DNA of 64,000 nt from Pontibacter sp. E15-1 (GTDB lineage Bacteria > Bacteroidota > Bacteroidia > Cytophagales > Hymenobacteraceae), in contig NZ_JAKVIR010000020.1 of NCBI RefSeq assembly GCF_022601975.1, positions 60,569 to 124,568 on the forward strand, read 5' to 3'. Numbering within the stretch: position 1 is the first letter of the stretch; the number at the start of each line of letters is the position of its first letter. The notes under the pieces are model-generated. The model was given only the letters and a program-made list of their open reading frames with translations. It was not told where the DNA came from and did not search any database. The position numbers were made by a program, and so were the translations under genes. Positions 1 through 7,116 of the stretch are shown here, in pieces.

Positions 1-1
1 C

Positions 2-79
2 CTCCGTTTCGAAAACAAAGAGGTTTTCCAACACCTAGATGCAGTCCTCCAGGAAATTAGCAACAATTTCACAAATTAA
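2..79 (+). CDS. C-terminal end of a DUF559-like endonuclease-domain protein (partial)
   Basis: An open frame enters from the left edge and ends at TAA 77-79, leaving 26 codons. The tail contains RFENKEVFQHLDAVLQEI, which resembles the usual end of DUF559 (Vsr-like restriction-endonuclease fold) proteins, where a strand reading RF.NEEV is followed by a helix with LE.VL..I. Catalytic residues lie outside the window. The assignment rests on this short tail alone. Confidence 0.5.
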   Translation, partial: LRFENKEVFQHLDAVLQEISNNFTN

Positions 80-119
80 ACCTCAGTAGCTATACCCCAC
101 TTACCGCCAAAGTAGCAAA

Positions 120-292
120 AGCAGACTCCCCTCCTTGGACAAGGAGGGGGCAGGGGGTGGTTGGACCCGGCCCATAAAAAGCAGTTAAAACAAAAAAGGC
201 TGCCGTAAGAACCAGCAGCCTAATGCGTATTTTCTCCCTCCCCTGTTTTGGGGGTAGGGGCCCTCGACAAAGGGGAGGGCTGGGGAGGGGTC
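120..292. repeat. G/C-run intergenic repeats plus a terminator-like hairpin
   Basis: Two stretches of complementary C-runs and G-runs lie here: CCCCTCCTTGGACAAGGAGGGGG at about 128-150 (a near-perfect hairpin) and a longer, less regular one at 235-290. Between them is a hairpin with stem AGGCTGC/GCAGCCT (197-222) preceded by an A-run. Read on the minus strand this is a plausible terminator for the SPFH gene. Such C-rich/G-rich intergenic repeats are common in Hymenobacteraceae-like genomes. Confidence 0.45.
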
Positions 293-1090
293 TTACTGAT
301 CCACGTTCTTAAAGAACACCGGCGAATTGCCGTATAGCGGCGTTTTGCCATCCCATTTCTCGATGAACTGCTGCTGAATGAGCATGGGCGTGAGGGTGCG
401 CTGGCGGAGGTCGTTGGCTTTGGCTTCGGCCTCGGCTTCCACTATTTTTTTGCGGGCCTGTGCCTCGGCCACTTTTAGCTCATTCTCTACCTGCATGGCC
501 TGCTGCACGGCTTTGTTCTTCAGGTTTACGGCCTGCACAATCACGTCGGGGTACTGCAAGCCGCTGGTCATTTGCTCCAGTTCGAAGCCTTCTTTGCGGA
601 GGGCTTTATCCAGGGCTATCTGCACTTTGTCCTCGAAGCTCTGGCGGTTCGAGATGATGCTGTCGGTGCTGTACTGGTTAAACTGAATCCGGAACGCGTC
701 GCGGGTATAATTGTAGAGGGTTGTCTGCGTGATCTGATCGATGTCTTTGCGGTACTTTCCAAAAATACGCGGGCTCTCGCCGGGTATCACCCTGAACGAG
801 ATGGTGGGGTCTACGGAGAAAACGGAGCCGTCTTTGGCATTCACGGTAAACTCGTTGTAGTCGATGGTTTGCACGAAGGTCGGGAACTGGAACACCTCCT
901 CGGTTAAGGGGTTATACCATACGCGACCTGTCACCAGGCTCACGTCCTGCACGCCTTTGTCGCTGCCGTAGAGTTTTACCAGCACGCCTTCGTGGCCCGC
1001 ATCAATCCGGGTGCAGGATTGCGACATGGTAATGATAACTATCAGGATGAGGATGAAGGAGAAACTCCCTGTCAGGATCTGTTTGTTCAT
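293..1090 (-). CDS. SPFH/Band 7 (prohibitin-like) membrane protein
   Basis: The 265 aa protein has an N-terminal hydrophobic segment (about residues 8-25) ending in SQSC, so it may be a lipoprotein or be anchored by this helix. A Band 7 domain follows (about 30-190), and then a charged Ala/Glu/Lys-rich helix (KVAEAQARKKIVEAEAEAKAN) typical of SPFH oligomerisation coiled coils. SPFH proteins form large membrane rings or scaffolds; the client here is unknown. Its ATG directly follows the TAA of the 62 aa membrane protein at 1091-1279, so the two are one operon. Confidence 0.85.
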   Translation of the reverse strand: MNKQILTGSFSFILILIVIITMSQSCTRIDAGHEGVLVKLYGSDKGVQDVSLVTGRVWYNPLTEEVFQFPTFVQTIDYNEFTVNAKDGSVFSVDPTISFRVIPGESPRIFGKYRKDIDQITQTTLYNYTRDAFRIQFNQYSTDSIISNRQSFEDKVQIALDKALRKEGFELEQMTSGLQYPDVIVQAVNLKNKAVQQAMQVENELKVAEAQARKKIVEAEAEAKANDLRQRTLTPMLIQQQFIEKWDGKTPLYGNSPVFFKNVDQ

Positions 1091-1279
1091 TTAGGCGTTT
1101 AGTTTAGAATATGCGTATCGGATCACGAAGTAATTGGCTACGGCCACAACGCCCAGCAAGAGCAAGCCGGTGGCCACGGCCATATCAGAAGGCTGCCGCA
1201 CCAGCGAGACAATCTCGGTAAAGCTCAGGATATCTACCAGAAGCAGCAGGGCAAGCAGGAGGATGTATGGGATTTTCAT
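1091..1279 (-). CDS. Small two-helix membrane protein of unknown function
   Basis: The 62 aa product has two hydrophobic helices (about residues 4-22 and 35-55) with a short polar link. I do not recognise a family. It is the first gene of a two-gene operon with the SPFH protein: its stop codon abuts the next start with no gap. It may be a membrane partner of the SPFH ring; that is inference from position only. Confidence 0.6.
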   Translation of the reverse strand: MKIPYILLLALLLLVDILSFTEIVSLVRQPSDMAVATGLLLLGVVAVANYFVIRYAYSKLNA

Positions 1280-1401
1280 AGGGTATGGAGGACTGGCTAT
1301 TTATCCAAATATATTATAAATTATATACAATAGCTACCATTTCCGCCTCTACTTTTCCTTACTTCCCTTTTCTGAAACGCACTGCTTTCATGCCTCCGCA
1401 C

Positions 1402-1428
1402 AAAAAAGCCCGGACTCATGCCCGGGCC
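1402..1428 (-). terminator. Rho-independent terminator after the VOC gene
   Basis: Stem GCCCGG (1408-1413) pairs with CCGGGC (1422-1427). The A-run at 1402-1407 becomes a U-run on the minus-strand transcript of the VOC gene that ends at 1470. Confidence 0.6.
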
Positions 1429-1469
1429 TGCCAAATGCTTTGAACACCATTTTCCGGTGTAAGGAGGTA

Positions 1470-1913
1470 TTAGCTCTGCGGCTGTTTCTCGTCGAAGCTC
1501 ACCATCCAGTTAATCCCGAATTTATCGGTGAACATCCCGAAGTAAGACCCCCAGAAGGTTTTGTCCATCGGCATGGTTACCTGTCCGCCGGCTGAGAGGC
1601 CGTTGAAGATCCGGTCGGCCTCTTCCTTGCTCTCGGTGTTGAGGGAGAGGCTGAAGTTGTTGCCTTGCTTGTAGTTGGCTGCCCACTCGCCGCCGGTGTC
1701 GCTGCCCATCAGCACGGTTTCTTTGCTGATCGGCAGGGAGATATGCATGACCTTTTCGCCTGCTTCGCCGGTCATGGCGGGCTGACCTTCCGCTGGTGGC
1801 ATATCTTTAAAGCGCGAGATGTACGGAAACTCGCCGCCTAACACAGACTTGTAGAAGGTAAAGGCTTCTTCGCAATTGCCCTTAAAAGTAAGGTACGTGT
1901 TGATGGTTGCCAT
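1470..1913 (-). CDS. PhnB-like VOC (glyoxalase-fold) protein
   Basis: The 147 aa protein begins MATINTYLTFKGNCEEAFTFYKSVLGGEF, the hallmark of the PhnB/3-demethylubiquinone-methyltransferase-like VOC family. It continues with PMDKTFWGSYFGMFTDKFGINWMVSF, the conserved C-terminal strand-helix unit. VOC proteins bind a metal or small ligand between paired beta-alpha-beta-beta-beta units. The substrate cannot be deduced. It is transcribed alone and has its own terminator. Confidence 0.88.
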   Translation of the reverse strand: MATINTYLTFKGNCEEAFTFYKSVLGGEFPYISRFKDMPPAEGQPAMTGEAGEKVMHISLPISKETVLMGSDTGGEWAANYKQGNNFSLSLNTESKEEADRIFNGLSAGGQVTMPMDKTFWGSYFGMFTDKFGINWMVSFDEKQPQS

Positions 1914-1937
1914 AAATCGTTGGTTTAGGTATAGAGA

Positions 1938-2420
1938 TTATTTCAGTGGTATCCATACATCCTCTTCTGCGTTCGGATCGTCTGGCCCAGGGTAGTTTTC
2001 CCCTAATATCTCGAAATGCGGACGCCCATCCAAGCTATACCCGGATTGTGGCAGCCATTGGTCAAAAATATATTCCGCCGTTTCCGGAAAGGCGGCTGCT
2101 GGCCCCTTGTGCCTGAACACGGCGTAAAGCCCGCCCGGCAGCGTAAACGCCTCCATACCCTCCGGAATAGCGCCCAGGTCAGAAACTTCTACCGCCGCCC
2201 ATTTATCAAACTGCGTCAGCGGCGTGAACTGGCTCAGGTCTATACCATTGCCAAAATCCTGCACCGAGTATAATTCCGTGCCGATCTTATTTTTAATCTC
2301 GCTCCGCCTGGGCATGAACTGCCGCCACAGCGCACGTGCCGAATCGTCTGCCAGCGACGTGATGACCCGCATACCGATCAGCTTCTTTTCTTCTATGGTA
2401 AGGATTTGGGGTTCTTGCAT
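1938..2420 (-). CDS. GyrI-like / AraC effector-binding domain protein
   Basis: The product is 160 aa from the ATG at 2420; an upstream extension to 2555 would overlap the neighbouring VOC gene and adds nothing conserved. The start MQEPQILTIEEKKLIGMRVITSLADD and the closing region with DQWLPQSGYSLDGRPHFEIL and a PD/E-rich loop followed by DVWIPL are characteristic of the stand-alone GyrI-like (Bacterial transcription activator effector-binding) fold. There is no DNA-binding domain, so it is probably a small-molecule-binding protein rather than a regulator. Confidence 0.85.
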   Translation of the reverse strand: MQEPQILTIEEKKLIGMRVITSLADDSARALWRQFMPRRSEIKNKIGTELYSVQDFGNGIDLSQFTPLTQFDKWAAVEVSDLGAIPEGMEAFTLPGGLYAVFRHKGPAAAFPETAEYIFDQWLPQSGYSLDGRPHFEILGENYPGPDDPNAEEDVWIPLK

Positions 2421-2481
2421 TTGGTGGAGGTTAGAAGTTGTTTGTTTTCGCTGGCGCGAAATTGCGCCAACGGAGGCTGCA

Positions 2482-2847
2482 TTATATATAAAATTCCCCA
2501 AAGTGCCAGAGCACTCCAGACGGGTCATGCATAAAGCACTCTCTCCCCCAGTCATATACCCGAATCGGCGTTAGCTTCACCTCTTTGTATGTAACCGTCA
2601 GGTTTAAAGCCAAAAGCTCCTCCCAATAACGGCCAACATCCTCGACTTCTAAAAAAATCATTGAATTGTCTATCCAATCCCTGACGTAAGCATCCTGCAA
2701 ATAAAACCCTATTCCTTCCGTCTTGAAATAAGACATGTTATGCCCCAAAATAATTTCCTGGAAACCTAAGTCCCGGTAAAAACTCCTGGATAGTTCAAAG
2801 TCTTTGGCTCCAATAAATGGTCGAATTGATTTCGCGCGATGTTCCAT
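2482..2847 (-). CDS. VOC-family glyoxalase/bleomycin-resistance-like protein
   Basis: The 121 aa sequence has one VOC module: RPFIGAKDFELSRSFYRDLGFQ at the start and DPSGVLWHFGEF at the end, where a His or Glu metal ligand normally sits. Base composition is lower in GC than the genes to the left, and it borders the AT-rich island. An attC-like palindrome (2895-2960) lies just upstream, so it may have been captured with the island, but no matching end is visible downstream. Confidence 0.8.
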   Translation of the reverse strand: MEHRAKSIRPFIGAKDFELSRSFYRDLGFQEIILGHNMSYFKTEGIGFYLQDAYVRDWIDNSMIFLEVEDVGRYWEELLALNLTVTYKEVKLTPIRVYDWGRECFMHDPSGVLWHFGEFYI

Positions 2848-2894
2848 TTTCCCTTCTTATAATGCTGTATAGTAGTTTCCTCCGCTGGCCGTGC

Positions 2895-2960
2895 CATGCT
2901 TACCGAAGAAGTACGAGCCGCAAGCTCGCACTAGCGGGAGCTATATATCTTATTGTAAAC
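2895..2960 (-). repeat. attC-like site A3 (decayed)
   Basis: An imperfect palindrome lies just past the stop of the gene at 2973-3509. Its outer core ATTGTAAAC (2952-2960 on +) matches 7 of 9 bases of the core at that gene's own start (ATTGTGAGC on the minus strand, about 3524-3532). This is the cassette-type pairing also seen at 52-54 kb, in weaker form. The inside holds CGAGCCGCAAGCTCG, a small perfect-arm hairpin. Confidence 0.45.
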
Positions 2961-2972
2961 CGTTACTTTTTC

Positions 2973-3509
2973 TTATTTGTCAGTTGGTGAAGGTTGACTG
3001 TTTTCAATTTTAGGTTTAACATTTTCTTTAAGTCCTTGAATATTTTCCATTTGTTCAATTTTTTCTTTTGGCCATATCCAATCCTTTACAGTTGGACCAG
3101 CCCATATTCCAATAATAAAAAGTAGTAATCCAGCTATCAGATTAATAAAAAACGATACAACTCTTTCTACATTTCTACTTTTACCTACGGTTTTTTCTAA
3201 TTGACTTATAAGTGGCTGAATCTTGTCTTCTTCTATTTCTGCAAGTTTTGAATATTCCTCATAAGTTTCTTTAAGCTCCTTAACTTTCTCGGTTCTTTCT
3301 ATCAAATCAGACTCTAAGTCTGCAACTAAATTCGATGTTTCCTTTAGGGCTTTATAAGCTTGTTCAATTTTGGAATTAATTGTTTTCTTGCCATCTTTTA
3401 ATTCAATAAATAAGTCATATAATTCTGGTCCAGGAATAATAGGCATAGTCCTAAGGATCATTCTTGTTATTTTATTGGTCAAACTTTTGGTTATAATTGG
3501 TTCTTTCAA
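2973..3509 (-). CDS. Coiled-coil protein with one C-terminal membrane helix, unknown function
   Basis: The 178 aa product starts at TTG 3509. Residues about 40-110 are charged and heptad-like (a coiled coil), followed by a single hydrophobic helix (about 120-142, INLIAGLLLFIIGIWAG) and a Lys/Glu/Asn/Pro-rich tail. I recognise no family. It is strongly AT-rich compared with the core genes and lies between attC-like sites A2 and A3, so I regard it as a gene cassette. Confidence 0.6.
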   Translation of the reverse strand: MKEPIITKSLTNKITRMILRTMPIIPGPELYDLFIELKDGKKTINSKIEQAYKALKETSNLVADLESDLIERTEKVKELKETYEEYSKLAEIEEDKIQPLISQLEKTVGKSRNVERVVSFFINLIAGLLLFIIGIWAGPTVKDWIWPKEKIEQMENIQGLKENVKPKIENSQPSPTDK

Positions 3510-3519
3510 TTTTCCTTTT

Positions 3520-3600
3520 GTTTTAATGGCTCACAATGGACTCGTATAAACAGTGTGCTAGGCCGTCGGCCAACGCATAATGTTTATACAATGTTGCACT
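3520..3600 (-). repeat. attC-like site A2
   Basis: GTATAAACA (3544-3552) and TGTTTATAC (3581-3589) are perfect 9 bp inverted arms. The inside pairs further, as TGTGC with GCATA (one G-U) and GGCC with GGCC around a GTC loop. Outer cores lie at about 3524-3532 and GTTGCAC (3593-3599). The shape (nested stems with unpaired bases, spacing about 75 bp) is that of an integron attC site. Confidence 0.5.
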
Positions 3601-3820
3601 AAACCTTCAGTAGTTTACATACACACACCGTACACCTCATTGGTATACATTAGCACATCTAGATTAATTCAACTAACTGATTATCAATATATCGAAAAAA
3701 ATTTTTAGGCAGATTTTCTAACACAACAAATTGATTTTCTGTTATTTATAGAGCATTTCAGGAAAACGGAAAACCCATTATATACCCATTCCATTATATA
3801 TAGTATCGGCTAATCGGTAA
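3601..3820. other. Gene-free AT-rich stretch inside island A
   Basis: This lies between sites A2 and A1. No ORF with coding character is visible on either strand and the sequence is strongly AT-rich. Its flanking cores (GTTATCC at A1 and GTTGCAC at A2) do not match each other, unlike those of intact cassettes, so this may be the remnant of a cassette that lost its gene or of a deletion between two cassettes. Confidence 0.45.
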
Positions 3821-3879
3821 GGATAACCACGGCTTCATTATGGGCATTCCGTACCCAACGAAGCCTTAGTTGTTGGCAG
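3821..3879 (-). repeat. attC-like site A1
   Basis: A 59 bp palindrome lies just after the stop of the gene at 3883-4383. GGCTTC pairs with GAAGCC, and GGG with CCC inside. Outer cores are GGATAAC (3821-3827) and GTTGGCAG (3872-3879). The latter pairs with GGTGGCAG, the minus-strand core at the start of the same gene (4425-4432), at 7 of 8 positions. Confidence 0.6.
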
Positions 3880-3882
3880 AAG

Positions 3883-4383
3883 CTATTTTATTTTTTCCCA
3901 CTTATCAATTAAGTCAGATTCAATCAAGTTTTTCATTCCGTATTTATTGAACTGAATCTTACTGTTTTCACAACCTTGCATAGGGCATCTGTTATGAATA
4001 AAACGAATAGGAGCTCCTTCATGCTTAGTACAATAAGGTGTTAAATCAGAAATAAAAGGTGTATCAATATCGAAGAAGACGCCCCATCTAAGTAAGATGC
4101 TAGCTTCAGTGATTTCTGTTTTATTAAACTCTCTTAGCTTTCTTTGCTTTTTGGTGTAGAACTGGTTGCCCTTGTGAAAGCCCCTCCAAGCAATCAGGTA
4201 TATCAAAGATGCAAGACCTAAGAAAAGTAGGATTTGATAAACTTCAATTTCTTTAGTTAAAAATTCCCCAACTTTTACAGATTTAACTTTATCCCATTTT
4301 ATTGATGCACCCCAAATTTTATCAAACAAATAAACAAGGAAGCCTGAGAAAGCAACTGCTAAAAGGGGTAATACCTTTTTCAT
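3883..4383 (-). CDS. Membrane protein with a C-rich C-terminal part, unknown function
   Basis: The 166 aa product has two hydrophobic segments (about residues 4-22 and 48-67). The C-terminal half resembles a stretched zinc-binding region (TPYCTKHEGAPIRFIHNRCPMQGC, four Cys and two His). I recognise no family. It is AT-rich and flanked by matching core sequences (4425-4432 and 3872-3879), hence a likely gene cassette. Confidence 0.62.
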   Translation of the reverse strand: MKKVLPLLAVAFSGFLVYLFDKIWGASIKWDKVKSVKVGEFLTKEIEVYQILLFLGLASLIYLIAWRGFHKGNQFYTKKQRKLREFNKTEITEASILLRWGVFFDIDTPFISDLTPYCTKHEGAPIRFIHNRCPMQGCENSKIQFNKYGMKNLIESDLIDKWEKIK

Positions 4384-4436
4384 TCTAATTTTCTATGTAT
4401 TGAATTTAATATTGATTTTAGTTACTGCCACCTTTT

Positions 4437-4516
4437 GCTTAACGGAATAAACATACGTTTTTTTGTCGAAATCGGCATATAGCCGTAACTGGACTACCTA
4501 ATATACTATATATCTT
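4437..4516 (-). repeat. Conserved array-boundary element, copy A
   Basis: An ~80 bp sequence (GCTTAACGGAATAAACATAC at its left end, then a T-run, GTCGAAATCGGC and CTATATATCTT) recurs at 6797-6875 and 54292-54370. On the minus strand it directly precedes the start core of the first cassette of array A. It contains an imperfect hairpin centred on GTCGAAATCGGC. Conservation in primary sequence, rather than only in fold, sets it apart from the attC-like sites. Confidence 0.7.
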
Positions 4517-4756
4517 AAGGCATATAACGCATCTTGCTAAAACTTTCCTACAGCACGCATACATCCTGCTGTTTGCCCCTTTTCACCTTAGAAACTCTCA
4601 GCCATTTTCGCGAACTTTGCTAGCAGTCGTATTTCCTAACCGAAATCTAAATACTTGAGCCAGTCAACTATATATAAAAATTACCTGCTGCAGTCGGAGC
4701 CAAACAAGTTCAACCTGGACAACCTGCAGGCGGGCGAGATGATCGTGAACATAGGC
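4437..4756 (+). repeat. Direct repeat of the nuoD upstream region and 5' end, copy 1 (truncated)
   Basis: This repeats 6797-7116 at an offset of about 2360 bp. The coding part (4655-4756) differs from real nuoD at only 3 of 102 bases; the upstream part is more diverged. Identity stops at the GGC codon (4754-4756), where the sequence passes into the remains of a transposase gene. Confidence 0.9.
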
Positions 4757-4795
4757 CAGCTGGCAATCTGCGAGCCTGTCCTCGATGTAAGCTAG
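4655..4795 (+). pseudogene. nuoD 5' fragment (34 codons), fused out of frame to transposase DNA
   Basis: The frame opens with TTG 4655 exactly as in the intact gene and encodes SQSTIYKNYLLQSEPNKF and on to MIVNIG. It then runs 12 codons through antisense transposase sequence to TAG 4793-4795. It keeps the duplicated nuoD promoter region and so may still be transcribed. It lacks all catalytic or quinone-binding parts of NuoD. Confidence 0.85.
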
Positions 4796-5200
4796 GTGGC
4801 GGGCGATCTTGGCTCGGTTGTAGTTGTTCTTCTTCGAGTTATGGGCCCGGAGCTTGGTGGAGTCTCCGGCCAGCAACTGTCCTCCGACAAGGTTAAAATG
4901 CTGCGCTGTCCTAACCGTGTCCCGGAAGAGGCGGGTGATGGCCTGTGAGTTGTTCTTGCGGAACTTGGCAATGGTGTTGTGGTCGGGTGCCAGTTGACCC
5001 AGCAGCTTCAATAAAACAGTGGGATGGTAAGCCGGTCGACCATTGTCAGGGAAATCAGTGCGGAAGCCCAGTTCCCCGAGCGGGAGCGAATCGATGAAGG
5101 CGTTGATGAAGCGCACCTCGTTGTCCAGGCAAATCAGCTCCTCCAGGCTGGCCCCGCCATTCGGAGGCTCGTCCCGGCTATAGGCTTGTTTCAATTTCAT
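4754..5200 (-). pseudogene. IS1182-type transposase remnant (internally deleted and truncated)
   Basis: The start MKLKQAYSRDEPPNGGASLEELI and GRPAYHPTVLLKLL are the N-terminal module of IS1182/IS5-like transposases. The next block, QLAPDHNTIAKFRKNN, should follow after roughly 30 more residues (the YGYLN...RSSR...ME region), so an in-frame deletion joins LLKLLG to QLAPDH. Downstream, GDSTKLRAHNSKKNN (first catalytic Asp region) is present. At about residue 149 the gene runs into reverse-complemented nuoD sequence; the remaining DDE residues are missing. It cannot be active. Confidence 0.85.
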
Positions 5201-5405
5201 AGCTCAAGTGGATAAGTGTATTATCACTGAGCCTGATAAAGGATGCAGGAAGAAAGATGTTATTAGACAGTCTGACGGCTCTGTATAAAAAATCACAGGG
5301 TTTTCTCGGCACTTTCCTGTCAGCCGAGCAGGATGTTTGTTGAGAGCACAAAACTCTCTTTTTATCTACCGACTACCATGTATAATCCAACTAAATCTAT
5401 TATGT
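5201..5405. other. IS flank with two small hairpins
   Basis: This is the leftover upstream region of the transposase gene followed by the 3' flank of nhaA. Hairpins CTCGG/CCGAG (about 5309-5335) and GAGAG/CTCTC followed by a T-run (about 5340-5365; terminator-like on the + strand) are visible. I could not identify a matching pair of IS terminal inverted repeats. Confidence 0.35.
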
Positions 5406-6710
5406 TTAGGATTTCCGTAATACCAAAAACCCACTAATACCACAAATAGTTGAAGCTACAAAAATTCCAATTTTTGCTTGAATAATATGCTCTAAGCTAA
5501 CGAAAGCAAGGTCTGTAATAAATAGGGACATCGTAAACCCAACACCTGCGAGCAATGCTACTCCATAGATATGTCGCCAATTAAGCCCCTCAGGAAGCTC
5601 TGCTAGTTTTAGCTTGATTATAATTTTTGAAACTCCAACAATTCCAATAAACTTGCCTAATACCAAACCTAATATTACTCCTAGACTAACATTGCTAATC
5701 AAGTTTTCGGCAAAACTCCCAGAAAAAGTTATACCCGCGTTGGCAAGAGCAAAAATAGGCATAACTACAAAAGCGACTAATGGAGTCATTGAGTGCTCGA
5801 GTCGTTGAAGCGGAGTTAATGCAGCTTTTGAATAAAACCTTATTCTATCCACAATATGTAGTTGTTCGTAGGTGAGAAGGGTAACATTATTCGGTGTACT
5901 CTTTTCAAAATCATTGGTTAGTGCATTCATCTTTACGACAAATTTTTTGTCTTGAATCTTTACGTTTGCCGGAATGGTAAGGGCTGCAATAACTCCCGCA
6001 ACTGTTGCATGAACTCCCGAAAGTAAAAAAGCCATCCACAGGCCACCAATTCCAACTATTCCATAAAAAACCGTATTGCGCACACCTAACACATTGGCAA
6101 CTATAAGAATAACTAGAAATCCACCTCCAAATAGCAGGCTCATCATAGAGATATCTGAAGTATAAAAAAGGGCAATTACCAATACTGCTCCCAGGTCATC
6201 AGCAATAGCTAGTACTGTCAAAAACACTTTAAGCGATACAGGAACTCTATCACCTAATAGGTAGAGTATTCCCAGTGCAAAAGCAATGTCGGTTGCCATT
6301 GGTATTCCCCATCCGGTAAAAGCCCCTCCTGATAAATTTAAAGTTAAAAATAATAATGCCGGAATAACCATACCGCCTAATCCTGCAAAAATGGGTAAAA
6401 CAGCATTTTTAGGTTTGGAAAGTTCACCCACCATTATTTCCCTTTTAAGCTCTAACCCTATCACAAAAAAGAAAACAGACATAAGTCCATCATTAATCCA
6501 ATGATGTAAAGATTTAGACATGACAAACTCATCAAATCCTATCGAAAAAGTATACTCCCAAAAATGATGATAATCATCTTGAAAAGGGGAGTTAGCAAGA
6601 ATCAGGGCTGTTACAGCGGAGGCAAATAATAAAATCCCGCCTGTTGTTGAATTATTGATAAATCGGGCAATTGGAATTAACAAAATTTTGTCAATAGGGT
6701 CTGATCTCAT
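5406..6710 (-). CDS. nhaA: Na+/H+ antiporter NhaA
   Basis: The 434 aa inner-membrane protein exchanges external protons for internal Na+ or Li+. The NhaA signature ATDIAFALGILYLLGDRVP (Asp141) and KVFLTVLAIADDLGAV (Asp171-Asp172) match the transport aspartates Asp133, Asp163 and Asp164 of the E. coli protein. There are about twelve hydrophobic segments. An extended loop at residues about 245-290 is typical of Bacteroidota homologues. Its AT-rich codon use differs from nuoD next door, and it sits between the two nuoD 5' copies with an IS remnant, so it was probably acquired laterally. The conserved ~80 bp element lies immediately upstream. Confidence 0.95.
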   Translation of the reverse strand: MRSDPIDKILLIPIARFINNSTTGGILLFASAVTALILANSPFQDDYHHFWEYTFSIGFDEFVMSKSLHHWINDGLMSVFFFVIGLELKREIMVGELSKPKNAVLPIFAGLGGMVIPALLFLTLNLSGGAFTGWGIPMATDIAFALGILYLLGDRVPVSLKVFLTVLAIADDLGAVLVIALFYTSDISMMSLLFGGGFLVILIVANVLGVRNTVFYGIVGIGGLWMAFLLSGVHATVAGVIAALTIPANVKIQDKKFVVKMNALTNDFEKSTPNNVTLLTYEQLHIVDRIRFYSKAALTPLQRLEHSMTPLVAFVVMPIFALANAGITFSGSFAENLISNVSLGVILGLVLGKFIGIVGVSKIIIKLKLAELPEGLNWRHIYGVALLAGVGFTMSLFITDLAFVSLEHIIQAKIGIFVASTICGISGFLVLRKS

Positions 6711-6796
6711 AATTGAACATTATATGAAGTTTTTTTAATATAAAATTTTATTCCATTCTGATTTAATCTGTTGGTTAGCATTGCCACTAACTTGTA

Positions 6797-6875
6797 GCTA
6801 AACGGAATAAACATACAGTTTTTGTCGAAATCGGCAGATAACCGTAACTGGGCTACCGAATATACCATATATCTT
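6797..6875 (-). repeat. Conserved array-boundary element, copy N
   Basis: This is the second copy of the element at 4437-4516 and 54292-54370. On the minus strand it is followed by CTACAAGTTAGTGGC and then the nhaA leader, in the same relative position as the cassette cores GGTGGCAG (array A) and GTTGGCC (array B). Outer ends GTAGC and GCTAC can pair. On the + strand it is about 140 bp upstream of the nuoD start. Confidence 0.7.
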
Positions 6876-7116
6876 AAGGCATTTAACGCATCCTAATCAA
6901 ACTTTCCTACAGTACGCGCTACATCCTGCCGTTTGCCCCTGCTCACCTTAGAAACTCTCAGCCATTTTCGCGAACTTTGCTAGCAGTCGTATTTCTTAAC
7001 CGAAATCTAAATACTTGAGCCAGTCAACTATATATAAAGATTACCTGCTGCAGTCGGAGCCAAACAAATTCAACCTGGACAACCTGCAGGCGGGCGAGAT
7101 GATCGTGAACATGGGC
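6797..7116 (+). repeat. Direct repeat of the nuoD upstream region and 5' end, copy 2 (intact gene)
   Basis: This is the partner of 4437-4756. It comprises the conserved element, about 140 bp of upstream DNA with a promoter-like patch (TTTCGCGAACTTTGC near 6964-6979) and the first 34 codons of nuoD. Confidence 0.9.

Noticed and set aside
2482..2847. VOC gene as a further cassette of array A
   Set aside because: Site A3 lies upstream, but no complementary core follows its stop; only a GCGC/GCGC hairpin near 2450-2470 is present.
5406..6710. nhaA as an intact cassette
   Set aside because: It has the conserved element and a GTTAGTGG word before its start, but no complementary CCACTAAC after its stop, where IS remains follow instead.
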